DNA from: Margaritifera margaritifera | Lineage: Eukaryota; Mollusca; Bivalvia; Unionida; Margaritiferidae | Assembly (NCBI GenBank): GCA_029931535.1 | Contig: JAQPZY010001569.1 | Location: forward strand, 4,292,501-4,356,500 | Direction: 5' to 3' | DNA length: 64,000 nucleotides | Shown here: one piece after another, positions 1 to 11,765 of the stretch | How positions within the stretch are numbered: the stretch's first letter is position 1 | Layout: each line of letters begins with the position of its first letter | Notes under the pieces: model-generated | Database searches by the model: none | What the model was told of the DNA's origin: nothing | What the model saw: the letters and a program-made list of their open reading frames with translations, nothing else | Made by a program: the position numbers and the translations under genes

Positions 1-455
1 GGTAGCCAATAGTACGATCACATCGCGTCATTTTTTGTTACGGTGTCATTCTTTGCCAAGAGTGTTCTATTAGCAGGTAGCCAATAGTACGATCACATCG
101 CGTCATTTTTTGTTACGGTGTCATTCTTTGCCAAGAGTGTTCTATTAGCAGGTAGCCAATAGTACGATCACATCGCGTCATTTTTTGTTACGGTGTCATT
201 CTTTGCCAAGAGTGTTCTATTAGCAGGTAACCAATAGTACGATCACATCGCGTCATTTTTTGTTACGGTGTCATTCTTTGCCAAAAGTGTTCTATTAGCA
301 GGTAGCCAATAGTACGATCACATCGTGCCAATTTTTGTTTGTTTGTTACGGTGTCATTTTTTGACAAGAGTGTTATATAAGCAGGTAGCCAATAGTACGA
401 TCACAGCGTATCATTTTTTGTTACGGTGTCATTCGTTGTCAAGAGTGTTCTATTA
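1..455. repeat. 75-bp tandem repeat, about six copies
   Basis: Units beginning GGTAGCCAATAG start at 1, 76, 151, 226, 301 and 384, so the period is exactly 75 bp for four steps. The fifth unit is 83 bp because it gained bases around 330-345. The first four copies are nearly identical and the last two are diverged, so homogenisation was greatest at the left. The array probably continues left of the window. An open frame at 325-519 is only a by-product of the repeat. Confidence 0.97.
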
Positions 456-699
456 CATTACAGCCCTCTTAACAAGAGTCGTGCAAATTACGTCTAATTT
501 TTTTAATGGGGTCAGGTGAAGAATGGCCCTGACATACCACGTGATCAGAAAGTCATTGGATATAGGATATTTATATCAGTATAACAATCACATTTTCTGG
601 CAATTAGAATGAGCTTCCGTGCCAACAATTACAGAGCGTGAAAATAAGGTACTCGAAGTATTGCTATGTGTTGCTTAAACGAGGATATATTTCAGGGTT
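456..699. other. unannotated AT-rich stretch
   Basis: I see no coding, RNA or repeat signal here. It separates the 75-bp array from the first MITE copy. Confidence 0.5.
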
Positions 700-920
700 T
701 ACCGTATGTACTCCCGTATAAGTCGATACCAACTGCAAACTGCATAGACCCAGATCTGCAGTCGCATAATGCGCCGGCAGAGCTGGGTCTATGCAGTTTG
801 TAAGGACTAATCAGTAGGACAAACAACATTGACCCTGATCTGCCAGCGCATTATGCGACGGTAGATCAGGGTCTATATTGTTTGCATTTGGACTCTGGCT
901 ATACGCGAGTACAAACACTA
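700..920 (+). mobile_element. two-hairpin MITE, copy 1
   Basis: The element opens with TACCGTATGTACTCCCGTAT and closes with TATACGCGAGTACAAACACTA, an imperfect terminal inverted repeat of about 20 bp. Inside lie two consecutive hairpins of about 55 bp. The first has arms CATAGACCCAGATCTG/AGCTGGGTCTATG, the second GACCCTGATCTGCC/GATCAGGGTC. Both close on a near-palindromic core around GCATAATGC. There is no coding capacity. Copies at 5098-5310 (reverse orientation) and 21658-21876 define the family. The TA at both outer ends of copy 2 suggests TA-targeted, Tc1/mariner-like mobilisation, but that is an inference. Confidence 0.88.
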
Positions 921-2780
921 TTTACAATTACATTACAAAATGTTATGAACATTTCATGGTATTTTTCTTTTATGTGGTTGTATAACTTTGTCTTGTGTAC
1001 TAATTATTGACTTTGCTCCATACTGTGCTATAAGTACAATCGAACGAGAAATACAAATTGCTGAAAACGAAAACACCCATATTTTTCCATTGTGTATACG
1101 CATTTTATAAAGGATTTTTGTAAACTAAAGTATTCTTTATTTTTACAGTTTTATTCTTGAATAATGGCTATAAACCTAATAGATTCATTCCCCCGTGCAA
1201 TTTATTAAAAGATATTTACCTACTTCAAAACGTTTGCTTGATAAATTATTGCATAAGTAAATTCGTGATAAATACACGAGTCATAATACTTCATTTTTAT
1301 CTGCATCGAATAGGAACAAGTTTCTTGAGACTGAATACAATATGATCAATTTTCAACCTGTTTCAGTTTCGTCTGGTCTTACACGTTTAAGTATACACAC
1401 ACGTTCACTCCCTAAGACTGAGGTCTCATAGTTTGTGTTTGTCGTATACGATAGTCAGAATTTAGAAACTAATCAAGTAGAACAACATTGCCAACACGAA
1501 ACAGTTACGCAAGTTAACTGCAAGTTTAGATTTATATGAAACCTTAACAAATATCTTTGCTTAAGTCAGTCAAATTAGTGAATAATGAAGTTAAAAAATA
1601 AAACGTGTACAATTATTGTTGACATGTCCTTTTATGAGTTCTGACTAAGTACATGTAATAAGTATCACACATAACAATCTGCTTGTCATGTAAATTTTCT
1701 TTTTTTTCTTTTAACGCCTGATTTTTTTTCAGTCGTAGGTTGGATTGCATGATCCATACGGGTCCATCATATCAAGATACATCAAAACAGTGCATACACA
1801 TTTTTAACAGAAAGGTTTAGAACCGTTAAATTCACACAAATTTAATGCATTTCCATTCTAGCAGTAAAACTCATTGCATCCAGACTCTTGCGGATACAGT
1901 GTGATCAGACATGTGCATGTGTCTGTCGGTCGTTTTCCTTATCACTTAAACTACACACACTTTGGTATAATTAAATGATAAAACAATTAAAGGGATCCTA
2001 TATGCAGTACCTTGGGGGTAGGGGTGGATGTTTGTTGATAGTTTATTAAGTTGTAAGCTTGTAACCCGAATTCCAACTACACTGTTTAGCAAATGGTAAT
2101 TGTATTTGCTATGATGTTTCAAGAAGGGTTGTACATAACAAGGATGGCTCCAGGTCCTGGATGGCAGCCTTAGACGAAGAGTTATATCAAAAGTCAAATT
2201 TTCATAGGTAATCATACGTGCGGATATTTATGATGCCTTCCAACTCAAGTGTAAATATTATATTACATTATTAGTAGTAAAACCAAGAGTGTGACTATCT
2301 GTAACGGAAACATCTTACACAAAAAAAATCCATTAAAGGTGATGGGAGTAAGACAATAGACTTAAATATCATTTTAAAATAAACAAGTCACTTTGCTGTA
2401 TTAGTGATTAACGAACAGACGAATAATCTATTCGTTCAATCTAATAATTCCATTGCAATTATTATTAACAAGAGTTTTCTAAGCATCAATGCAAAATTTT
2501 GGCTGAGTATTGAATTCACTACGCATATTGATTATTGTAGTTCCGAAGCTGTTGATTGATTGAGATTTAATTACTTTGGATACTGATTCTATAAAATTGT
2601 CCGATCAGACGATTATAGTCATTTCTTTTGATGATATTTGCATGAGCAATGACCAAAACTAAGCTGGAGGAATTTCTGTGAATCTGTACTCCATCTTTAT
2701 CGTCTCAGAGACAGGCTGTTTGTTGATAGTTTATTAAATGGACATGAAAACCACTAAGGTTTTCTAGTAAATGAAAAAAA
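921..2780. other. AT-rich stretch without recognised genes
   Basis: Short open frames (1157-1345 plus, 1946-2215 minus) have no recognisable motif and no splice context, and look like chance. The 21-bp word at 2029-2049 (core GTTTGTTGATAGTTTATTAA) recurs exactly at 2717-2737 in the same orientation. This hints at an unrecognised dispersed repeat spanning parts of 1990-2215 and 2700-2940. Confidence 0.5.
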
Positions 2781-2781
2781 A

Positions 2782-2821
<40 letters not shown>

Positions 2822-2826
2822 AAAAA
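2781..2826. repeat. (AAAT)n microsatellite
   Basis: About ten TAAA repeats lie here, flanked by A runs. The complementary strand gives the (FIYL)-type open frame at 2705-2917, which is not a gene. Confidence 0.95.
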
Positions 2827-5097
2827 GACAATGATGTGAAGGACGAAACTTAGACACTAACATGTTGTAACCAAGGGAGATACAAGAATGTAGACCCTCA
2901 AGGAGATTGTATCGCATAGTAGCATTTTCAAAACCATAGATGGAACTCCTCGCCTACCATGTACAGCTGTATATCCCTAATCATATAAAGAAAGAACAGG
3001 GCGCTGGCACTAAATAAAAGAATATTTGAAAAAAGGTGAATTTACTATTAGAATATACAATAATACTACCGACCACCAAAAGCAAGACAAAAATATTTGA
3101 CTCACATACAAACAACACAGAAACAAAGAAAGGGCAAATAGGAAGGGTACCGCTTCAAAACTGCAATATGCTATAGTGTTTATACATGTAATTAAGAGTT
3201 AGGATGTAAAAGGGATGAAAAGGAAATGTGGAGAAACAAACAAGAGAAATTAGGCCTAAAGGAAACTCCTGGAACTCATCATAATGATGAGAAATTAGCT
3301 ACACGCATTCGGGGTCACTTAGGTATCACTCACAATTCCAATTAAAAATGACAAAGATAAAATGCATGTTAAAAAGTATCAAGTACCAACTAAAAACAAG
3401 AATGCAGTCAAATGATATAAAATTACGGAAGAATCTTTATTCATAATGTTCAGTCAATCGGTATTCTGCAACAAATAAAGATCCAAAATCCATTAATGTA
3501 AACACTAATGAATAGTTGACATACATTATGAATATGCAAAAGAAATATATTTTTGTTAATTTTAATTTTTAATTTTATTATAACGCACTGTGATTTAAAA
3601 TTAACAAAAAAGTGTATCGATATTTAGGAATAAACATGAATATTAGATTAATATATTTACTCATAGAATATTCGTCATAGCAACTAAGCGAAAAAATATA
3701 GAATTGACAAAAAATATGAACAGGCATCAAATAGAAAACAATATGCATAATTATAATGATTATCCTTTAATCTAAAGAGAAAACACAAGTTCTTACAGCT
3801 TGGGAATCTACGGAAGAATTTTTTACTTGACAACAATGCATTGGGAAATTTCAATTGAATCAAAAAATTAAATATAGATGAGAGGGAGAGAGAGAGTATA
3901 ATGTCAGCGATTTAAACTGAGCTTATTAAATTAGTACATGAATCAATTTATTTTCAACAAAATCTTCCAGTATCATTGATCTATTATTTAGCATTCTGAA
4001 ATATTACACAATTTTGGGGGGATTTTCCATTATATCAAAGCAATAGATCTAAAGTCACAGGAGTGTTAGATATGAAAGGCATTTCTCTATATGTTATATT
4101 TTGGGGAGTACATACAAAAGTGTAGACTGGTTTCTGTACCTTCACATGACCAACATGGGTCATCAACAAGTTGAACTCGATAAGGATCAGCATTCAGTGT
4201 ACTCACATTATGACGTCATTTAGCGTGAACTATCTCCAACATTTGATTTTCAACATTAGGCGTTATAGTGGATGCTGTGTTTTGGATTCAAAGCTTTTTT
4301 TGAAAGCGCTTAGAGAGCTACTGTTTTGAATTACCGATTCAAGATTATTCTAAAGTGATATAGTCAAGGGTATAAAAGACGACTTTGTACTTGATTTATC
4401 TAAAATCACTGATACTTTTGTTACTAGAAAGTCCAAGACTATATGCTATTGATTCTGAGTTTCCAGCTATCTGGAAATATTTTATCTTTCAATGACAAAT
4501 TAAAAAGAATTTCAGTGATACACCTACCGATTGACTAACACCTTTAACCATACTTTGATTATCCTTTTAAAGGGTGATATTTTTTTAAAAAATTCCAAAT
4601 TTACCTATTGTAAAATCAGGTCATGGCTTGCAGTGTATATCTTAAAGAAGACTATAGAACTTTACGGATAATTTTGGGCACTGCAGTAATTCGACATGAA
4701 TTTTGAAAATCTAAGAAAATACGTGTACTGTTCTGATTATTACCCGAAACTAAATCAAGAAAGTTAAGGAACTAGAAGAGATGTTTAAGGTTCTTGAAAG
4801 TATATTCCACAGAATAAAATAAAACCAGAGAAAGGCGTCAAATGTAAGGAAAAATGTCTCGACAAGTTCTCTGAGCTGGTATCACACTGTAGTAATCATT
4901 CAACCCTTACAATGGCAAATTTTTTTTTATTCCATGAGTATCTTTTTATTTTGTCATATAGTTTGACCATGGATGTATGTATTATACAAGAGTAAAAGCT
5001 TACAAGATCAAATATGTCGATTGAACATCAAGTATGCTATACGTATGGATATTGTTCAAAAGTGATTGCGGCACAGGTATATAGATTTGATTCAATA
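2827..5097. other. AT-rich stretch without recognised genes
   Basis: No open frame of interest is present. There is a 15-bp perfect inverted repeat (TTTTGTTAATTTTAA at 3551-3565 and its complement at 3595-3609, 29-bp loop), a short GA-rich patch near 3882-3897 and one perfect TGACGTCA (CRE-type) site at 4211-4218. Confidence 0.5.
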
Positions 5098-5310
5098 TAC
5101 CGTCTATACTCGTGTATAATTCGAGTCCAAATGCAAACAACATAGACCTTGATCTGCCGTCGCATAATGCGCCTGCAGATCAGGGTCTGTGTTATTTGTT
5201 CTACTGATTAGTACTGCATAGACCCAGATCTGCCGCCGCATAATGCGCCGGCAGATCTGGGTCTATGCAGCCTGCAGATGGTATCGACTTATACGGGAGT
5301 ATAGACGGTA
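5098..5310 (-). mobile_element. two-hairpin MITE, copy 2 (best preserved ends)
   Basis: The ends are TACCGTCTATACTCGTGTATAA and, at the right, the inverse TTATACGGGAGTATAGACGGTA. This is a 22-bp terminal inverted repeat with two mismatches, bounded by TA on both sides. The order of the two internal hairpins is reversed relative to copy 1: the CCTGATCTGCCG hairpin comes first, then the CATAGACCCAGATCTG hairpin, so the element sits in the opposite orientation. Both hairpins are nearly perfect. No open frame is present. Confidence 0.92.
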
Positions 5311-6785
5311 TGCGAACGATAGATTAAGATCAAAAATGTAATACTTTGGAGGCATTAGTAACAAATACAAACTACTTGGAAAAAAGAGCAGTGGCAAAGA
5401 GGCCCTATTTTCTACTACGTCAGTTTCTGTGAAAGGAACAAAAAATATCAAGTAAGTGAAAAAAAGACAAATAACATGTTTACGTATGAATGCTATATTT
5501 TTTTTTTGGGGGGGGGGGGTTTGTAGAGAAAAGAGAATGATAAAACAAAGAAAGAACACAATAGATTGACACTGATTTGGTCAAATATTCTTATTGCGCT
5601 GCCACATGCATCGAACAGGAAAAATCTTATTTCATGCCAAGTCAAGGTATTTTCTGTCTTGTCAAATTCTTTGATTTTTATCATATAACGTATATTGTTA
5701 TTTGACAGTCATTTTTATGATATATTAGGGTATAAAAGTAGACATTTTTATGAATCAAGAACACATTTGTCTACTAGATAAGCTACAAATCAGGGTTATG
5801 TGCCTATTAGTTTAATGAACTGTTTGACGGAAGGAGCGAGTAAAAGTAAAGTAATATTTGCAGTATCGTCTAATAGCTTTTAAGTCAATTGACTAATGAA
5901 AGATATATCAAAGTTGATTTTATAATGTTAATTTTTTAGGTTGTCTTTTCTTATACAAATAATGCAAATATAACTTTAAAATATTTATCTATGATACCTA
6001 ATTTTAAAAATAAAATAAAATAAAATAATGTTAAGAAACTGTTTTCCAGTGAGTCTCATGTATATCACACAACCCATAAAGAACTTGATCATAAGTGCGA
6101 ACTTTGGTGATATTCATTTTATTTCCATATATTTAATGCAATTCTATTTCAAGCATTATGCCCGTGTTATAAACCTTAACATTATGGAGTTGGGAAAGCG
6201 AAATTTTAAATATGCAACTCTTCCTCCTTTTGTTCGACAAACTTGATGGCTCATTCGCAGGTATTAATGAAATGTATTTGTTTAATTGGCACTTATCATA
6301 CTATTTGTACATTTAATTTGTATTAGAAGAATAAAAATACATTACGAAAATCCATGCTATGTTTCCAATTAATGCCAAGCTCGAGAAAGACGGAAAATTA
6401 TAGATAATATGAAAATTTAATTTCCTCAAATGGATTTTACCTGCATGAAACTAAGCGTTGCGGATCGCACTTTAATGAAAATCTCATGAAATCGATGCAG
6501 AAAGAAGCTTGATACCATTCAGCAAGAATAAAATTTTAAACTACACATTGTTATCGATTAAATTGATTTTTTAAAGTAACATGAAATTATCGCAATTAGT
6601 ATTAGAAATACAGAGTTGTTTCCAATATTTGCATTTGTTTTCTATCGAGAGTCTTGTGGATAGAGTATCTTTTTCATACAATGTAGCTGTCCTAAAATTA
6701 TTCATCGACTCTAAAGGATCTGGTAATCAGAGATCATTGTCTCGCTTACAGTGCTTTTTTTTATGACGGGCTGTGGTTAGTGAGG
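5311..6785. other. AT-rich stretch without recognised genes
   Basis: A T10/G12 homopolymer junction occurs at about 5498-5519. The open frames at 5263-5684 (minus), 6028-6246 and 6581-6766 (plus) are AT-rich, carry no motif and have no splice context. I see no repeat family. Confidence 0.5.
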
Positions 6786-6892
6786 GTGTATGGTCCCCAA
6801 CCTTTTTGTGCCTACGAACACATTTGTGAGAGAGTGGCGGGGACCAACCAATCAACCTGACCCATTATTATTATTATTATTGTTATTATTAC

Positions 6893-6979
<87 letters not shown>

Positions 6980-7065
6980 TTATAACCTCTTCCGCGGGCA
7001 CACAAAAAACCTTGGCGGGCGCCATGGCGCCCGCGGGCACCGAGTTGGGGACCACTGCAGTGTAT
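6786..7065. mobile_element. hAT-like nonautonomous element with TTA microsatellite
   Basis: The left end reads GGTCCCCAACCTTTTTGTGCC (from 6792). The right end read in reverse gives CAGTGGTCCCCAACTCGGTGCC (to about 7057). The shared TGGTCCCCAAC terminus resembles the CAGTGGTYCCCAA ends common in hAT-type elements. GTGTAT lies just outside each end (6786-6791 and 7060-7065) and may be a remnant target duplication, but the exact borders are ambiguous. The right part holds a perfect 20-bp palindrome centred on GGCGCCATGGCGCC (about 7018-7037). The centre is a long TTA microsatellite. Its poly-Leu and poly-Asn frames are not genes. Confidence 0.6.
6866..6977. repeat. (TTA)n microsatellite
   Basis: Roughly 37 trinucleotide units with a few interruptions (GTT, ACT) near the left edge. 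It lies inside the hAT-like element. Confidence 0.97.
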
Positions 7066-7514
7066 CGTGCTCAAATATTATAAATTCCCATAAATCTCTA
7101 ACGAAAGAATTAAATGTTACAAAAGTTACTTTATCTTTCACCATCGACGACCCTAAATGTAAGCCTGCGTAGACCATATCAATAAAGAAATATTGTTCTT
7201 AAGAAAGGAATTTACTTGTTCAAATAATTATGCGTTTGTGTTTGTACGTTTTTAAAATTAAGGTAATTTTAACAAGTTATTATAGCGTCTTATGTTGATA
7301 ATTCCACATTGGCTGAGCACGGCAATTGGTGATTCAATTACTAGTATTTTATATAGGAATCCAGCATATTCCGATAAACAGCAGTGATTCGTGTTTGTAT
7401 CTCTTTTTAGTAACAAGGTGCGTTTGACAATATAGTGTTCTTAAATGAGGTGGTTCGTATCAAGGCACTTAGTGGCTGGACACCTGTGTGTTCTTTCTAT
7501 TGTAGAGTAGTTTG
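7066..7514. other. unannotated stretch
   Basis: No coding or repeat signal is recognised. The frame at 7435-7668 starts on GTG, runs into the duplicated segment and lacks motifs, so I do not call it. Confidence 0.5.
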
Positions 7515-8525
7515 TTTCAAGATGAATTGTTTTGTACCAAGTGCCACCAACTATGTGAACAGAAATGAGTTTGTTCTCAACGGATCTACAGAATTTCACA
7601 GAGAACTATTTATCACGAGTGATATGGTGCTTCTTGTAATATGCAACCTTCCAGAGATCAAAACCTAGGAGCTTTTGCACAAAGAGATGATTTTTTGGAA
7701 TGCCTAAGATTAACGAGCAAATCCCATAAACAAGAAATAAGGCGATACAGATTCTTTATTTCTTAACATGTGAGCCGTCGCTCGAAAACGCACGCGCCGT
7801 AACTCCTCCCAACAGAGCATCGGTACAAAGATCTCCGCTGTAGGTATTTACAGACAGTAACCTTGTGTCTCATTAATTAGTCAAGTATGCGCTTCCTTCA
7901 TTGTTCCCTAATTAATAGGTTGCTCTCTTTAACTGAAATTCTTTGTAAATGTGTAGTTGCCGGTAGCAATTAAAGTTTTGCTTATTGCACACGCGTGTGA
8001 CTTTGTTCTTTGAAAGAAACATGTTTTGCACGAGTGCGCGTTAATCCAGAGCAGTTATCTTGGTTTACCCTGCGCTATCTCTGGTTACGATCGTAACTTT
8101 TGCGATTGATTTCTCTTTGAACGACACATAAACCAATTTTAAATGGACAAAAAAAATCTTCATTGTTCAAAAAAAATAGATTGCGATTCAGATGAAAACT
8201 TTGTACTTCGAAAGTAATTAGTGAAATAGATCTTGCCTGCTTTTTTTCCCTCCGTCTTTATTTTAGTTGGTTAAAGATAAAAATTTCGCTAATAACACTA
8301 AACATAACTTCATTAGGAATACTAATTTTTAAACTTTTTTCACAATAATCTTGAAAGAAAAATATTTGTTGCAGGATGGAGCAATATTTATGTTATGGCA
8401 TCAATGTGATGCGAAATTGGTGTTTGGTGTACAGCACAACCAAGAATGATTTAATTTGCATATTATGTCCAAGCAAGCAAAAAACTATTGCAAAGGAAGC
8501 AGACAAAGTGTAGAAACATAATACA
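7515..8525. repeat. paralogous noncoding segment, copy A (partner at 52575-53585)
   Basis: About 1 kb aligns collinearly and in the same orientation with 52575-53585. The best block is 7770-7990: ATGTGAGCCGTCGC, CGCACG, ACTCCTCCCA, TCTCATTAATTAGT, CTAATTAATAGGTT and TTTGTAAATGTGTAGTT all recur in the same order with mostly single-base changes. Weaker matches run from TTTCAAGATG (7517) to GGAAGCAGACAAA (about 8495-8507). Neither copy has a continuous open frame. In both, ATTAATTAG and its inverse CTAATTAAT sit about 27 bp apart and could bind homeodomain proteins. It could be an old segmental duplication of regulatory DNA or two copies of an unrecognised transposon. Confidence 0.8.
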
Positions 8526-8582
8526 TTCATGAAGGCTGCTCCTACTGTGAGGTTTTGGGTAGACATTGATTTACCAAAATTA

Positions 8583-8584
<2 letters not shown>

Positions 8585-8665
<81 letters not shown>

Positions 8666-8676
8666 TACACAAATAT
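8585..8676. repeat. (TA)n(CA)n microsatellite
   Basis: About 34 TA units are followed by ACAC repeats. The open frames on both strands (Tyr-Ile repeats) are artefacts. Confidence 0.97.
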
Positions 8677-8975
8677 TATTATTTCAACTTAGTTCCCATG
8701 GAATACAAGTTAAGAGAATGATGAAGATTATCACATATAGCATTGTCACTGTATTGAAGTTCAATTTGACATTACACATAAATTGTGACGTAATATTTTG
8801 ATACTTTTCTATGTAGATCCATTCTAATGATCAAAATAAACCCTTTAAATATAACTCCAACAGTCCTGACACCTTCTGTACGTTTTGTACATGCAAATAC
8901 GTTGTTTGGTTAATCATTTTCATAAGTGTATTTCTTTCTTTCGTCCGAAGATAGACATACTGACAATAATTTCCT

Positions 8976-9102
8976 AATACTGTATGTTGGAACGAATTAC
9001 TGCACAAAGATCTGGAGTCGTGCAATAGTCAACTATTTCAATACTGTATGTTGGAACGAATTACTGCACAAAGATCTGGAGTCGTGCAATAGTCAACTAT
9101 TT
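8976..9102. repeat. perfect 64-bp tandem duplication
   Basis: Two copies start AATACTGTATGTTGG at 8976 and 9040. They are identical over the full unit, so the duplication is recent. The period is not a multiple of three, and the overlapping open frame (8926-9111) reads the two copies in different frames, which argues against coding. Confidence 0.95.
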
Positions 9103-9959
9103 AATTACTAAGTAATGATTACGTGTTGAGTACAAGTCAGGAAGTCTTATTTGAGATACTCAAATCGGAACAAAGAATTCCATTTGTGAATTTTCTTGAG
9201 CTAATGATGTTGTTCATAAGTACTGTATATCAGTAGCCCTATTTTGTGTCCCAAGATAAATAGGTTAATCATAAATGTTTTGTTTACTTACCTCATATTT
9301 ATGATAAGAAATCATAATGTAACATGATGTAGTTGATGCCAATGCAACAAAGTAATGGTTGAACAATGATGTCAGGAATCACCAAAGGCTACACATATAT
9401 AAACAGTCAGAATATTGAAAACAAAATCTTATTTGATTTGCCTCTAACTCCTGTAGATGCCTTGTGTTAAAAATTTGTAACCATTTTCCGAGATATGGTA
9501 AATTATGAAAAATATAAAAGAAATTTCTATCATGTCGAAAATATTTCGAGCGCTGTATTTGAAAGACTGATAGCTTTTCTATCAACATTGTTTAAATTTT
9601 ACTAAAATGTCTGCCTTCTTTCTTCCATTATGTTATGGAATAGATCGCGAAAATAGTTTAGTGATAAGAAATTTGTACTTTAGGATCAGAAATCGAACCT
9701 CAATATAAAATCAATAACTTTATCTCCCCTCTGAAATTTCTAAGGAATGGTACGGGTTATAGCTGAAATTCCATTGTTTTGAGGAGGCATAATATTCAAT
9801 TTTGTTAGAGTCACAAAAAGGAAATTTTGAATCGGTCCATTTAGATTTTTAAAAAAAAATCAAAATTCTACTAATGCTTTTAAAAAAGTTAAAGTTTTAG
9901 AAGAAAGATGGGGATGAAATTCTGAATACTTTTTTTCGGGTTGTAAAAAGTATTCGTTT
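9103..9959. other. AT-rich stretch without recognised genes
   Basis: No motif, repeat or credible exon is seen. The minus-strand frame at 9379-9588 has no features. Confidence 0.45.
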
Positions 9960-10048
9960 GCTCAGCCCCCTTTTCTGATGGAACGATTCCACATCCGGCC
10001 GGTAAGCGATCCACAAAAATCCACTTGGCTACACGTGCGGTGTGAGTG

Positions 10049-10123
10049 ATGGCTAAACCTCATAAATATGCACCGCGTGAGAGATTTAGAGTGACACAGG
10101 AAGAAGATGGAGACATTTGGGAA
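10049..10123 (+). CDS. possible first coding exon, unknown product
   Basis: An ATG in good initiation context (GTGATGG) opens a 25-codon, charged frame starting MAKPHKYAPRERF, unlike the low-complexity frames around it. It reaches an acceptable 5' splice site, GAA then GTACGT at 10124. Without splicing it stops five codons later. The preceding 80 bp are GC-richer than the surroundings, hold CACGTG and a CATCCGGCCGG stretch (ETS-like CCGGATG on the complement), and contain a second possible donor (CCG then GTAAGC at about 10002) after an upstream ATG at 9978. I cannot find the next exon. The product is not recognised and the whole call may be chance. Confidence 0.3.
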
Positions 10124-10559
10124 GTACGTAATACATCTTAGAGATAATCTGGATGACTTTAATGCTCTTAATTAGAAGATCGAGTCCAAATGTAGCAGTA
10201 AAGTGGCGAAATACTTGCTTGACTTGTAAGTCTTTACCTGTTTGCACAACCAAGCGCAAATGTTTTCACACTAGTTTACATGCCTAAGTGACTTAATGGT
10301 AAGGATTATCATAACAATGGTGAACCGTCTATTATTAATTAGGTGGAAATACTTATGACTATCAATGTATAGAATTTATACACAAATATGGACAATGTAT
10401 GATTCTATTACCATGGGTGATCAAAGTACAGCATTTGTAACAAAATATGAAGAATGTATGTTTCATCCACAAATAGGAAGTATGTATTATTGATTTTCAC
10501 TCAAATAGCGAGACTGAGTCATTAATTTCACTTATATAGTGATATTGAATAATATTGAT
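10124..10559. other. AT-rich stretch without recognised features
   Basis: If 10049-10123 is an exon this would be its intron. No other signal was found. Confidence 0.4.
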
Positions 10560-10870
10560 TCAAAAACGGAACACTTGTATCTCGTGGCGTCCAGTTGACG
10601 ATCACGATGTATTTCCGGTTCCACAGCTCTCGTCGAATGGTCAAGGAGCCACCACGCATGGCCCACCTGTCCCAGTCCGCTGAAGGATCCCTCAAGAGTC
10701 TCCTTATTCTATACAGACCCGCTGGTCACGAAGCTTTGGTCCCTCACTGCGAGTAAACCAGTACTGTTTTCCGAACCAACGTCACTATCGACAGCAGGAT
10801 ACGAGTTGCACGAAAGCCTACAGAGTTCTAAGACTCCTCGTCACAAAAACAGCTAAATATATAATGACTG
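10560..10870. other. GC-richer island with overlapping open frames
   Basis: Base composition rises sharply above the flanks. One plus-strand frame is open from a TGA near 10555 to a TAA near 10755. A minus-strand frame is open over much of the same interval and contains GLGQVGHAWWLLDHSTRAVE. Neither has a convincing start, splice pair or known motif. On the minus strand the segment is followed in sequence order by an AT-rich stretch containing TATAAAGC and CGCGCATGCG, so an LTR-like origin is possible. I found no matching target duplication. Function is unknown. Confidence 0.3.
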
Positions 10871-11690
10871 AGTCGTGTAGTACACAAGACACAGCGAAGA
10901 ACGAATACAATAATATACATTACGCATGCGCGCACATGAATTTGCTTTATAACACATTAAATCATTTCCTCAGAACTACGGTACGAGATTATTATTATAA
11001 TAACCACGTTCGTACATGAATATATGTCCGACAAGAATAATCTCACTGAATTATAAAAACTCGAACATTACTCGTCCTTCAATGCATGCAATGTATAACT
11101 GAATCAAATTTGTTAGCTCTGTTATAAAAAATGGCTAACTTGAAACAGACTATAGTCTATCTGATAGCATGGCGTTTGTTGAGATAGATCTGACTCTCTG
11201 TAAAATTTTTGAATACAATATTATGTTTTATGTATCTCTACAGCTGAAGATTGCTACCTAAAGTGGTTATTTGTGTGCATCTTTTCAGATACACGATGAA
11301 AAAACCTTGTTTTGATTGGGCAGAGCCTGATGTAGGTTCTGAAGTCCCCCCCCCAATCCCTAATACATGAGTCCACTTACTTACTGAGATGGACTCAGAT
11401 ATCAAGAACTCTGAGTGACTTCCAGACGAGAATCATCCACCAGGAAGCCACCCGTAAAATGGACAGCTTCCTGACAAAACTCGTTGTATTGTAATTATAC
11501 ATCGAGAATTCATTCCTTAAGTATTCTGGCTGTGGTGAAAATGCGCAGCCAGAGAACTCGAGGTAATTGGGTTTTTCACTGCAGTCACTTGGCTCAAGCA
11601 GCATAGCATGAATCGAACTCAGTATTTTGAAACAGTTATAGCCGAAAAATAAACCACCCTCGGGTAATGATGTACGCGGCAAACGCGAGT
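10871..11690. other. unannotated stretch with one long minus-strand frame
   Basis: The minus frame at 11395-11694 (99 codons) is not low complexity, but it has no recognisable domain and ends in the neighbouring TA microsatellite. A plus frame over 11370-11480 is also open and reads QISRTLSDFQTR. Both are probably a degraded mobile-element fragment or chance. A C9 run lies near 11346. Confidence 0.35.
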
Positions 11691-11692
11691 AC

Positions 11693-11758
<66 letters not shown>
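11693..11758. repeat. (TA)n microsatellite
   Basis: About 32 uninterrupted TA units. Confidence 0.97.

Positions 11759-11765
<7 letters not shown>

Noticed and set aside
6790..7083. Poly-Leu / poly-Asn frames
   Set aside because: Translation of a TTA microsatellite inside a transposon.
10871..11040. Solo LTR of a Gypsy-type element on the minus strand
   Set aside because: Promoter-like words are present, but no matching TG…CA borders with a target duplication could be found.
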